From positions 1-64,000 of IMG/VR virus record IMGVR_UViG_3300032579_000009: a stretch of DNA of 64,000 bases; one strand, 5' to 3'. Shown here piece after piece: positions 57,499 through 64,000 of the stretch. Under the pieces are notes generated by a model. That model saw only the letters and a list, made by a program, of their open reading frames with translations. It was not told the origin of the DNA and did not search any database. Positions within the stretch are counted from its first letter, which is position 1, and every line of letters starts with the position of its first letter. Origin of the DNA: a virus. The translations under genes were made by a program, and so were the position numbers.

Positions 57499-57682
57499 GC
57501 AACAACCAAGTTGGGTTGAGACACGAGAAGCTCTTCGTACACATGTTGAGGAGCCTCCTGTGTTTGTAGGAGAAATGGGCGTCGCAGGAGTTATAGATGG
57601 TCTATTACCCAACGGTGAACCATATGGTTGGTATAAACGTCGTGGTACTAAAGATACCAAGTTCAAAGGCAGGAAAGTTTAA
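57467..57682 (+). CDS. Small unknown protein
   Basis: This 71-residue basic protein overlaps the previous gene by 32 nt if started at 57467; ATG 57488 (MTSKQQ) would give 64 residues. It contains a Gly-rich middle (GEMGVAGVIDGLLPNGEPYG) like a small beta domain. Function unknown. Confidence 0.5.
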   Translation: MNMNQKTMTSKQQPSWVETREALRTHVEEPPVFVGEMGVAGVIDGLLPNGEPYGWYKRRGTKDTKFKGRKV

Positions 57683-57687
57683 ACTGA

Positions 57688-57882
57688 ATGAATAAGATTA
57701 ATTTTAGTGTTAATGAGTTTCCAAAATTGTGTAAAGAATTTTATAGGCAAGACTATATTAATTGGATAACATTTTTGTCTGACCTAGGATATAAGTTTAC
57801 CTGGCAACATTACGCCAGTAAACGAAAATATGTAGAAATGGACGAAGATGAATTTACTTTATTCTTGTTAAGGTGGGCATAA
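57688..57882 (+). CDS. Small LRW-tail family protein
   Basis: This 64-residue protein ends in DEDEFTLFLLRWA, a full match to the tail of the minus-strand array at 29060-32406. The codons TTA AGG TGG GCA TAA again provide the ribosome site for the next ATG (57882), which overlaps the stop by 1 nt. Function unknown. Confidence 0.6.
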   Translation: MNKINFSVNEFPKLCKEFYRQDYINWITFLSDLGYKFTWQHYASKRKYVEMDEDEFTLFLLRWA

Positions 57883-58265
57883 TGGACTTTACAATTAACC
57901 CAGAGTATATGACTAGTGTGACTATTCATAAAGAATGGAATTCTTATACGAATAATGGTCGTGTGCCAACCAATGATGAACTGCTATTAATCCTACAAGG
58001 TAAAGGTAAGTGTAGTAGCACAAGTTCAGAAGACCACCCAGAGTTTGCCCGTTTGCGTGAGCAGTTAGGCGAGCTAGGTTACATTCATATCCAACGTGGT
58101 CAGTGGAATGGCGATAGAGTTCTAAAGCCGTTCAAACTTAACGGCAGAAAGTTCAAAGAGGGTGATCGGTTTAGCTGTGGTGCGGCAATGGGTACGCATC
58201 TTGCTGTCCGTGCTAAACACCCAGAATATTATAAGGATGAGTACGATGATGAAACCGTGGATTGA
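57882..58265 (+). CDS. Unknown 127-residue protein
   Basis: An in-frame GTG lies at 57873, but ATG 57882 (TAATG overlap after AAGGTGG) is preferred. The protein has a small alpha/beta core (FARLREQLGELGYIHIQRGQW) and a basic segment (KLNGRKFKEGDRFSCG). The C-terminus overlaps the phosphatase start. No family recognised. Confidence 0.5.
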   Translation: MDFTINPEYMTSVTIHKEWNSYTNNGRVPTNDELLLILQGKGKCSSTSSEDHPEFARLREQLGELGYIHIQRGQWNGDRVLKPFKLNGRKFKEGDRFSCGAAMGTHLAVRAKHPEYYKDEYDDETVD

Positions 58266-58665
58266 AAATATTAGTCTTGATGATGTTCGCAAGGGATATC
58301 ACTACGACCCAGGTTTCAACAGTATGCTGATCCAGATTGTAGATCCTGGTGTAGAGTTTCCAACGCCTAAACATCAGTTCCGTAAGACCTATCAGTTCTA
58401 CTTCCTAGACGTAGAAGACAATGAGCCTGACGGTTGTTTGTATGATGCAGCAATTACCAATGAAGATGCTAAAGGTATTGCTGAAGCATTACGTGAAGCA
58501 TGGAATGAACATATGAATGTAGTGGTACACTGCCATATGGGTGTAGCACGCAGTGGTGCAGTAGCAGAAGTTGGCGTTATGATTGGGTTTAGAGATACAG
58601 AGAAATTTCGTATTCCTAACTTGATGGTCAAACACAAGCTAATGCACTATTTAGGTTTAGTTTAA
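58246..58665 (+). CDS. Dual-specificity/tyrosine phosphatase-like protein
   Basis: This is a 139-residue protein. VVVHCHMGVARSGAVAEV holds the C-x5-R-S/T active site (C96, R102) of the cysteine phosphatase superfamily, with a possible general-acid Asp in the DVEDNEPDG loop. The start chosen is ATG 58246, since the open frame upstream reads through the previous gene. The substrate could be a host phosphoprotein or a nucleotide or RNA phosphate. It is the last gene before tRNA-Phe. Confidence 0.8.
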   Translation: MMKPWIENISLDDVRKGYHYDPGFNSMLIQIVDPGVEFPTPKHQFRKTYQFYFLDVEDNEPDGCLYDAAITNEDAKGIAEALREAWNEHMNVVVHCHMGVARSGAVAEVGVMIGFRDTEKFRIPNLMVKHKLMHYLGLV

Positions 58666-58667
58666 AT

Positions 58668-58743
58668 GCTACCTTAGCTCATCTGGTAGAGCACCGGCCT
58701 GAAGAGTCGGGTGTGCTTGGTTCAAGTCCAAGAGGTAGCACCA
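58668..58743 (+). tRNA. tRNA-Phe(GAA)
   Basis: Acceptor GCTACCT/AGGTAGC with ACCA; loop CTGAAGA gives GAA; it begins 2 nt after the phosphatase stop. Confidence 0.9.
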
Positions 58744-58763
58744 ACGTTAAATAAAGGTATAAC

Positions 58764-59234
58764 ATGAAAAAATTAGACATCAATTATGTCCGTGATTACA
58801 TAGAATCACAGAGCGCAGAAACCAAAGTCTACATTGGTGGAGACAGCCGTCGTTTCCGTAAAAATGGCAAATGGTATGCTGAATACACCTTGGCAGTGGT
58901 TGTACACCTTAACGGTAAAAACGGCTGTAAGATCTTTGGTGAAAGCTCAGTTGAAGTTGACTATGATCAAAAGCGTAGTCGTCCAGCTATGCGTCTAATG
59001 AACGAAGTATATAAGATTTCAGAACTATACCTTAAACTGCACGAAGTATTAGAAGATCGTGAAGTTGAAGTTCACTTAGACATTAACCCTGATGAAATGC
59101 ATGGGTCAAGCTGTGTGGTGCAACAAGCAATTGGTTATATCCGTGGTACCTGTAATGTCATACCATTGGTTAAACCAAATGCGTTTGCGGCTAGCTATGC
59201 GGCAGACCGTCTACATCACGTAGTAAATGGTTGA
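58764..59234 (+). CDS. RNase H-like fold protein, DUF458/YkuK-like
   Basis: This is a 156-residue protein. TKVYIGGDSRRFRKNGKWYAEY, VEVHLDINPDEMHGSSCVVQQAIGYI and PNAFAASYAADRLHH follow the pattern of the YkuK (DUF458) family, an RNase H-like fold with acidic residues in equivalent places. Nuclease activity is not established for the family. It has an AAAGG ribosome site and stands between two tRNAs. The stop overlaps a promoter. Confidence 0.7.
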   Translation: MKKLDINYVRDYIESQSAETKVYIGGDSRRFRKNGKWYAEYTLAVVVHLNGKNGCKIFGESSVEVDYDQKRSRPAMRLMNEVYKISELYLKLHEVLEDREVEVHLDINPDEMHGSSCVVQQAIGYIRGTCNVIPLVKPNAFAASYAADRLHHVVNG

Positions 59235-59259
59235 CACAGCGGCCAAATGAGCGTATAAT
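59231..59259 (+). promoter_or_regulatory. Sigma70-like promoter for the 59279 tRNA group
   Basis: TTGACA (59231-59236) and TATAAT (59254-59259) are 17 nt apart; tRNA-Gly starts 20 nt later. Confidence 0.75.
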
Positions 59260-59278
59260 ATATGCTTGTTTGGTTAAT

Positions 59279-59352
59279 GCGGGATTAGTTTAATGGCAGA
59301 ACAAGAGATTTCCAATCTTTTGGTGAGGGTTCGATTCCCTTATCCCGCTCCA
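59279..59352 (+). tRNA. tRNA-Gly(TCC)
   Basis: Acceptor GCGGGAT/ATCCCGC with TCCA; loop TTTCCAA gives TCC. Confidence 0.9.
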
Positions 59353-59359
59353 TTTTACA

Positions 59360-59436
59360 GGGCCTATAGCTTAATTGGTTGAAGCAACAAACTCATAATT
59401 TGGAGATTCCTGGTTCAAGTCCAGGTGGGCCCACCA
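59360..59436 (+). tRNA. tRNA with CAT anticodon (Met or Ile2)
   Basis: Acceptor GGGCCTA/TGGGCCC with ACCA; stem CAAA/TTTG holds loop CTCATAA (CAT). GGGCC at the acceptor is frequent in Ile2 and Met tRNAs; the identity is not decided. Confidence 0.85.
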
Positions 59437-59438
59437 AA

Positions 59439-59513
59439 CCGGTGTTAGTTAAATGGATATAACAGGGGATTTCTACTCCCTAGTTGGGGGTTCGATTCCC
59501 TCACGCCGGACCA
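59439..59513 (+). tRNA. tRNA-Arg(TCT)
   Basis: Acceptor CCGGTGT/ACGCCGG with ACCA; stem GGGGA/TCCCT holds loop TTTCTAC (TCT). Confidence 0.87.
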
Positions 59514-59520
59514 TAAGTAT

Positions 59521-59549
59521 TTGACATAGTCACTAAAAGGCAGTATAAT
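59521..59549 (+). promoter_or_regulatory. Sigma70-like promoter abutting an ATG
   Basis: TTGACA (59521-59526) and TATAAT (59544-59549) are 17 nt apart. The ATG at 59550 directly follows the -10 box. Confidence 0.7.
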
Positions 59550-59789
59550 ATGAAATATACGCAAGAAGAGATTATTGAACTGGCCAAAGAAGTAGAGCTC
59601 AGTGATATGATTGATTGGGAAGGCCTGCCTTTAGAAAAAGATAGAATCTATCAAATCGTTGGCAGTCAAGCCTATGAAGTGTATGAAGAATTTACCAATA
59701 GTGCTGATGGTGAAGCAATACTGTTAGCCACAGTAACTAAGTTATTAGTAGAGAATTTTGTTCTTAACCTTAGGGTTAATAACGTTTAA
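59550..59789 (+). CDS. Small acidic unknown protein
   Basis: This is a 79-residue protein from ATG 59550. That codon touches the -10 box of the only promoter, so it would lie upstream of the predicted transcript start. Either transcripts come from further upstream or translation starts at Met-20 (59607). The sequence is acidic and helical (QAYEVYEEFTNSADGEAILL). It lies between tRNA genes. Function unknown. Confidence 0.5.
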   Translation: MKYTQEEIIELAKEVELSDMIDWEGLPLEKDRIYQIVGSQAYEVYEEFTNSADGEAILLATVTKLLVENFVLNLRVNNV

Positions 59790-59795
59790 GTTGAT

Positions 59796-59870
59796 AGCGG
59801 TGGTGGAGCAATTGGCAGCTCGCCAGCCTCATAAGCTGGAGACCAGGTTCGAGTCCTGCGACCGCAACCA
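59796..59870 (+). tRNA. tRNA-fMet-like (CAT)
   Basis: The 3' end GACCGCAACCA and an unpaired first position (A1-A72) resemble bacterial initiator tRNA, as does the D-arm GGTGGAGCA. Loop CTCATAA gives CAT. The anticodon stem CCAGC/GCTGG lacks the three consecutive G-C pairs of canonical initiators, so initiator identity is probable only. Confidence 0.75.
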
Positions 59871-60084
59871 ACACTAGGTTACACTTTTCCTTAAAGAAAG
59901 TGGGTCATTGGTGATACCATAACGCCAGGGTGCGCACGATAAAGTTTAGCGACTACCTCTAAGTCCCATTGCCGGGAGCCTTGAAAGTATCGTGGGTGTT
60001 TTGCTGTTTTTAACCACAAAGCAAACAGACGGACAGAGTAACCGCTCAGTTCTGGGCCAGGTAGTGCTGGTAGCAGGACACAAT
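59871..60084 (+). ncRNA. Unassigned structured RNA with a possible pseudoknot
   Basis: CACGATA (59935-59941) pairs with TATCGTG (59988-59994). ACTACCT (59952-59958), inside that helix, is perfectly complementary to AGGTAGT (60059-60065) outside it, so a pseudoknot is possible. Further hairpins: CACTTT/GAAAGTG near 59882, TGGT/ACCA near 59909 and CCAG/CTGG at 60057-60070. No good ORF. No known class recognised. Confidence 0.5.
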
Positions 60085-60160
60085 GCATCTATCGTCTAGA
60101 GGCCTAGGACACCGCCCTTTCACGGCGGGAACACGAGTTCGAATCTCGTTAGATGTACCA
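60085..60160 (+). tRNA. tRNA-Glu(TTC), copy 2
   Basis: Acceptor GCATCTA/TAGATGT with ACCA; stem CCGCC/GGCGG holds loop CTTTCAC (TTC). The D-arm and T-arm match the copy at 53859. Confidence 0.92.
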
Positions 60161-60231
60161 ATTAATTTTGGTAATTACAATAAATGACATTTTTCAATGT
60201 GTTTAGCTAAATAAACATAAGGAGATATAAA

Positions 60232-60684
60232 ATGTTATTAATAGAAGAGTATATTAAACAATCTAAAGAAGCAAGGCAACAACACTTAGTTTTAACGGAG
60301 TCTTGCATAGAAAGAGGTGGCCCACAAAAAGGTGGATTATCTAGTTATTGTAAAGGGCTAATGGCCCATGTATTAGATACGAGTATCCCAAGTGGACATA
60401 AAATACATATATGCCATGCCTGTAACAATGAAAAGTGTAGTAACCCAAAACATTTATATTGGGGCACTGCACAAGAAAATAGAATAGATCAGGGCAAAGA
60501 TAATAGTCCTTGGGATAGAATGGTTGCCAAATATGGGTATGAAGAAGCCTGTAAAATGAATGGTAAAAATAAAAAAGGTAATACCAATGGGTCAGGTAAT
60601 AAAGGTAAACCTAAATCAGAAGAACATAAAAGAAAAATTGCCCTTAATCGTAAGGGTGGTAGAAAGAAAAAAGAAACAGTTTAA
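60232..60684 (+). CDS. HNH homing endonuclease
   Basis: This is a 150-residue protein. HKIHICHACNNEKCSNPKHLYWGTAQENRID is the HNH_3 type core (His, C-x2-C, Asn-Pro-x-His-Leu). The C-terminal GNKGKPKSEEHKRKIA is a NUMOD3-like DNA-binding segment. It starts after AAGGAGAT, downstream of a CTAAATAAA element, and ends 5 nt before tRNA-Leu. A mobile gene in the tRNA array. Confidence 0.87.
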   Translation: MLLIEEYIKQSKEARQQHLVLTESCIERGGPQKGGLSSYCKGLMAHVLDTSIPSGHKIHICHACNNEKCSNPKHLYWGTAQENRIDQGKDNSPWDRMVAKYGYEEACKMNGKNKKGNTNGSGNKGKPKSEEHKRKIALNRKGGRKKKETV

Positions 60685-60689
60685 ATATT

Positions 60690-60774
60690 GCCCCGATGGT
60701 GGAATTGGCAGACACGCTTGTCTTAGAAGCAAGTACCGAAAGGTGTGAGAGTTCAAGTCTCTCTTGGGGCACCA
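60690..60774 (+). tRNA. tRNA-Leu(TAG)
   Basis: Acceptor GCCCCGA/TTGGGGC with ACCA; loop CTTAGAA gives TAG; long variable arm as expected. It is the only clear tRNA-Leu in the window. Confidence 0.9.
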
Positions 60775-60781
60775 TTAAATT

Positions 60782-60856
60782 GCTGGATTAGCTCAGTGGT
60801 AGAGCAACCGCCTTGTAAGCGGTAGGTCGTCAGTTCAATCCCGACATCCAGCACCA
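60782..60856 (+). tRNA. tRNA-Thr(TGT)
   Basis: Acceptor GCTGGAT/ATCCAGC with ACCA; stem ACCGC/GCGGT holds loop CTTGTAA (TGT). Confidence 0.92.
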
Positions 60857-60862
60857 AGAATT

Positions 60863-60956
60863 GGAGAGCTGGCCGAGTGGTCGAAGGCACTTCCCTGCTA
60901 AGGAAGCATACGGGCTTAAACCTGTATCGAGGGTTCGAATCCCTCGCTCTCCGCCA
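60863..60956 (+). tRNA. tRNA-Ser(GCT)
   Basis: Acceptor GGAGAGC/GCTCTCC with GCCA; stem CTTCC/GGAAG holds loop CTGCTAA (GCT); long variable arm. Confidence 0.92.
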
Positions 60957-60957
60957 A

Positions 60958-60965
60958 TATAAATA
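60958..60965 (+). promoter_or_regulatory. T4 late promoter, ATG 5 nt downstream
   Basis: A perfect TATAAATA directly behind tRNA-Ser; the ATG at 60971 is at the expected +1. Confidence 0.7.
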
Positions 60966-60970
60966 TTAAT

Positions 60971-61183
60971 ATGAATCCAACGACATCATTTCTAGTAGTA
61001 CTACTAATCACAGGCTGTGCTGTCCAGCCTACTCCCGCAAAAAATAATAAGCAAGTTGAAACAACACCAAATAAACCAGCGTACACATTGTACGTACCAC
61101 CAGAAGAAATATGGCCAGAAGATTATCAATCACCCCCAAAAGTCTGTGCTAGCCCATTTAGAGGAAGTATATTAGAAAGATGA
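60971..61183 (+). CDS. Small lipoprotein
   Basis: This is a 70-residue protein. The signal peptide FLVVLLITGC has a lipobox with Cys at residue 16, so the mature protein is lipid-anchored, then Pro/Lys-rich and unstructured. It overlaps the cyclase start by 4 nt (ATGA). It may be an accessory of the membrane cyclase, or an o-spanin-like or exclusion lipoprotein. The ATG coincides with the predicted late transcript start. Confidence 0.65.
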   Translation: MNPTTSFLVVLLITGCAVQPTPAKNNKQVETTPNKPAYTLYVPPEEIWPEDYQSPPKVCASPFRGSILER

Positions 61184-63204
61184 AAAACAAACTTAAGAAA
61201 ATCTTAGTCAGTCCATGGACTGCTCTCATTACTCTAGCTCTTATTGTAGCTGTAGTGTTTCAAGGACCTACATTTGTAGAAAGTGTTAGGCTCCGATACT
61301 TTGACACACTTATTACCAATCAGAAGCCTACTCAAAATAATATCTATACTGTAAACATAGATGAAGCTACCATAGACCGTTATGGTCAATGGCCATTTAA
61401 GCGTGACATCTATGCTAATCTAATTGATCAAATATACGCCCACAATGCTGGCCTAGTTGTTTGGGACGTATTAATGCCAGAAAAGGATCGCCAAGGTGGC
61501 GATGCAACACTAGCCACAGTGTTAAGAACACAGGCTAATGTTATTCTTACTAACATGCCCGCACAGACCAGCAAGAATATTCCACGCAAACCAGGTAGTG
61601 CTGTAATTGGTGCAGACTATTTAGATACTATCATTAACTATCCAGGCATTATTGCCAACATTCCAGAATTAGAAAATAATGCCATTGGTGTTGGTATTGC
61701 TAACACTATGCCAGAGATTGATGGTGTTAATCGTCGCTTGCCATTGTTTGTGGGCTATAATGGTGGCTTATATCCCAGCGTTCCTTTAGAAGTACTGCGT
61801 GTTATTAGTAATGATGACACATTCCAAGTTAAGCTAAATGAGAATGGCGTTGAGAAAATGCGTGTGCCTAGCTTCCGTCCTATTAGTACAGACAGCCTAG
61901 GTCGTATCTGGGTAGACTGGAGTCAACAGAGTATTCCTGTATCAGCAGTTAACCTACCTAAAGACTTTAAGAAAGGTATTGTTATTGTAGGTACCAGTGC
62001 CGCAGGTATTGGTAATCCAGTAGCAACATCAAAAGGCAGTGTTTGGCCACAAGACATGCAGGCCGCTGTAGTTGCTACGCTGGCTAACAATGTAAATATT
62101 GAACGTCCTGATTGGGCTCCTGGTGCTGAACTATTAGCACTTGTAGTTATCTCACTTATTATCCTAATATTATCACGTTGGGTATATGTTGGCCTAGGTG
62201 TAGGTGTTGTATTAACTGCTAGTTTAATTCCAGCAAGCATGTATGTGTTTGCGCACTACAAGTTCTTAATAGATGCTATTGTGCCTACAGCAGGTGTAGT
62301 TCTTGTTATGCTACACGCTTATGGTGTTAAGTTTGTTAGTGAATTCTTACAGAAACAACAGATCAAGAAACAGTTTGGCAGCTATGTTAATCCTACTATA
62401 GTAGAACGCTTGCAAAAGAATCCAGAGCTGATCAAACTAGGTGGTGAGCGTAAAGAACTATCAATTGTCATGACAGACCTGCGTGGGTTTACTACCCTAG
62501 GCGAATCGTTTGGTGATGATGTAGAAGGACTTACACAGATCATGAACGACTACATGACAGCACTGAGTATTCCTGTGCTTAAGAATGACGGTACACTGAT
62601 CAAGTTCATTGGTGATGCCAGCCTGCACGTTCATGGTGCTCCATTGGATGATGCTAACCATGCCAAGACTGCGGTACGTACAGCACTAGAAATGATTGAT
62701 GCCATTGCTGATTTCAACAAGGAACTAACAGCCAAAGGTCGTCCACCAGTGGGCATGGGTGCTGGTGTTAACACAGGTGAAACTTTAATTGGTAACATTG
62801 GTGCTAAAAGTAAGTTTGGCTATGATGTCTTAGGTGATAGTGTCAGCACTGCGGCACGTTTAGAAGGACAAACTAAGGCCTATGGTGTATTACTAATCAT
62901 TGGACCTAAGACTGCTGAGTATTGTAAAGATGACTTCCCTGTGGTATGGTTAGACAACATTGCTGTTAAAGGCAAAACCATCGGCTTAGATATCTATGCT
63001 GTGGGTCATACAGTCGCATACAAACACGAAGAATATAAGAAAGAATATCTACGTGGCAATTGGGTTGCCGCACTTAAATGGGCACGTGAACTAGAAGCTG
63101 ATCCAACTGTAGAAATTAAAGAATACTATCACAAGATGATTGAGCGTCTTGAAGAGGGAGTTCCAGCTAACTGGGACGGCACTTATCACGCTACGAGCAA
63201 ATAA
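61180..63204 (+). CDS. CHASE2-domain class III adenylate/guanylate cyclase
   Basis: This is a 674-residue membrane protein. A first membrane helix lies at about residues 13-30. An extracytoplasmic CHASE2 domain (about 31-305) starts with LRYFDTLITNQ and YTVNIDEATIDRYGQWPF. Three membrane helices follow at about 312-390. The catalytic domain runs from about residue 425: VMTDLRGFT (metal Asp 433), KFIGDASLHVHG (metal Asp 479) and GDSVSTAARLEG. The usual VN of the last motif is VS (S556), while the Arg (R560) is kept. It converts ATP or GTP to a cyclic nucleotide in the cytoplasm. It overlaps the lipoprotein and the radical SAM gene. Confidence 0.92.
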   Translation: MKNKLKKILVSPWTALITLALIVAVVFQGPTFVESVRLRYFDTLITNQKPTQNNIYTVNIDEATIDRYGQWPFKRDIYANLIDQIYAHNAGLVVWDVLMPEKDRQGGDATLATVLRTQANVILTNMPAQTSKNIPRKPGSAVIGADYLDTIINYPGIIANIPELENNAIGVGIANTMPEIDGVNRRLPLFVGYNGGLYPSVPLEVLRVISNDDTFQVKLNENGVEKMRVPSFRPISTDSLGRIWVDWSQQSIPVSAVNLPKDFKKGIVIVGTSAAGIGNPVATSKGSVWPQDMQAAVVATLANNVNIERPDWAPGAELLALVVISLIILILSRWVYVGLGVGVVLTASLIPASMYVFAHYKFLIDAIVPTAGVVLVMLHAYGVKFVSEFLQKQQIKKQFGSYVNPTIVERLQKNPELIKLGGERKELSIVMTDLRGFTTLGESFGDDVEGLTQIMNDYMTALSIPVLKNDGTLIKFIGDASLHVHGAPLDDANHAKTAVRTALEMIDAIADFNKELTAKGRPPVGMGAGVNTGETLIGNIGAKSKFGYDVLGDSVSTAARLEGQTKAYGVLLIIGPKTAEYCKDDFPVVWLDNIAVKGKTIGLDIYAVGHTVAYKHEEYKKEYLRGNWVAALKWARELEADPTVEIKEYYHKMIERLEEGVPANWDGTYHATSK

Positions 63205-64000
63205 TGGAAGAAATTAAATCAATTGGGATCGCTCTAGATCCCAATAATATACCAGCCTTTCTATTAGATTGGGAACTAACCAAAAAGTGCAATTTGGATT
63301 GCAGCTATTGCGAAATAGGTGAAGAAGGAGGGCACGATAACTCGTTACCTCATCCTCCGCTAGATGAATGTTTACAAACTATTGACTTTATGTATGAGTA
63401 CGTTAGCCTATACATGGCCAATAAAAAGCCCACTCAACGTAAGGTAGTATTAAACGTCTATGGCGGCGAAAGTTTGTATCATCCAGACATCATTGATATT
63501 CTCACTGCCTGCAGAGAAAAATATAAAAAGTATTCCAGCCAATGGGAATTAACTATTACCACCACTACCAATGCTATTGTTAAACAAAGTATCTGGAGCA
63601 AAGTAATAGATCTAATAGATGAATTTACAGTCAGCTATCATGCAGAAAATCTTCCTAAACAAGAAAAGATATTCTTTGAAAATCTATTAGAATTAAAGAA
63701 CAATAACAAGCGTGTAAAATGTGTGGTAATGATGCACACCGTACCTGAGTTATGGATTAAATCATCTGAAGCTGTGGAATTTTGTAAGCAACACGATATT
63801 AGATGTATACCCAAACCATTTGATAATCCAGAACTAGCATACACCGCTGATCAATATTCAAAGTTTAAAACATTTTGGATTTCTAATACCAATTCAAAAA
63901 ATAATCAACCAGCTATAGAACAATTAAATGATATAGCAACAGATACCAGCGATGTTGTAAGCATCTGTGAAGGTCGTGCATGTTGTGGTGGTAGGAAAAT
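63204..64000 (+). CDS. Radical SAM protein, 3' end outside the window
   Basis: The ATG at 63204 overlaps the cyclase stop (TAATG), and the frame stays open to the window end, so at least 265 residues are visible. LTKKCNLDCSYCEIG is the CxxxCxxC cluster motif and VYGGESLYHPD the SAM-binding GGE motif. A late Cys group (SICEGRACCGG) could hold an auxiliary cluster. It is related in layout to the radical SAM gene at 17969, though not a close copy. The substrate is unknown; coupling to the cyclase is suggested only by overlap. Confidence 0.85.
   Translation, partial: MEEIKSIGIALDPNNIPAFLLDWELTKKCNLDCSYCEIGEEGGHDNSLPHPPLDECLQTIDFMYEYVSLYMANKKPTQRKVVLNVYGGESLYHPDIIDILTACREKYKKYSSQWELTITTTTNAIVKQSIWSKVIDLIDEFTVSYHAENLPKQEKIFFENLLELKNNNKRVKCVVMMHTVPELWIKSSEAVEFCKQHDIRCIPKPFDNPELAYTADQYSKFKTFWISNTNSKNNQPAIEQLNDIATDTSDVVSICEGRACCGGRK

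Noticed and set aside
52706-60084. tmRNA (one-piece or split) in the gaps of the tRNA array
   Set aside because: No degradation-tag reading frame, no GGTTCGA T-arm and no paired acceptor halves were found in these gaps.

Overview
The window looks like part of a T4-like (myovirus-type) phage genome of about 40% GC that infects a Gram-negative, probably proteobacterial and aquatic, host. The grounds are a gp61-like primase next to a gp41-like helicase, tail-fibre genes, T4-type late promoters (TATAAATA-like), tightly packed overlapping genes, homing endonucleases and a large tRNA array. The host is inferred from the ISC-type Fe-S proteins, the curli outer-membrane secretion genes and lipoproteins; no host sequence is present.

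Layout. 1-7001: end of a giant repetitive tail fibre and two LamG-like lectin proteins. 7039-10053: primase, helicase and an oxygenase-like protein. 10024-11330 (minus): aminotransferase-like protein and partner. 11410-17955: virion or assembly genes of mostly unknown role, including a KxDG nucleotidyltransferase-like protein. 17969-20903: radical SAM protein, homing endonuclease, a frameshifted iscU, iscA and a RecB/Cas4-like nuclease. 20931-29063: fibre genes, class Ia ribonucleotide reductase with glutaredoxin, a large low-complexity protein and an HExxH protein. 29060-33870 (minus): phosphoesterase, DNA methyltransferase and an array of tiny paralogous genes. 33980-39349: small proteins, a second fibre and a membrane coiled-coil protein. 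39418-44158: ribosomal protein S21, DnaK, Hsp20, ClpS, a nucleotidyltransferase and a DEDD exonuclease. 44233-49953: a curli-like cassette (CsgF, CsgG, three curlin-repeat proteins, FecR-like). 50025-52644: glycosyltransferase, RNA polymerase omega-like protein, FeoA-like protein and small genes. 52924-60956: 28 tRNA genes whose anticodons cover all 20 amino acids, mixed with homing endonucleases, small genes and several unexplained structured RNA segments. 60971-64000: lipoprotein, CHASE2-adenylate cyclase and a second radical SAM protein cut by the window end.

How the parts fit (inference). The phage brings parts of the host translation machinery (tRNAs, S21), protein folding and turnover (DnaK, Hsp20, ClpS), transcription (omega), iron and Fe-S handling (FeoA, IscU/IscA, glutaredoxin) and nucleotide supply (NrdAB). 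It also carries an outer-membrane export system for amyloid-like repeats and a membrane second-messenger synthase. Many promoters, both sigma70-like and T4-late-like, put the predicted transcription start at or within 1-3 nt of the start codon, so leaderless mRNAs may be common.
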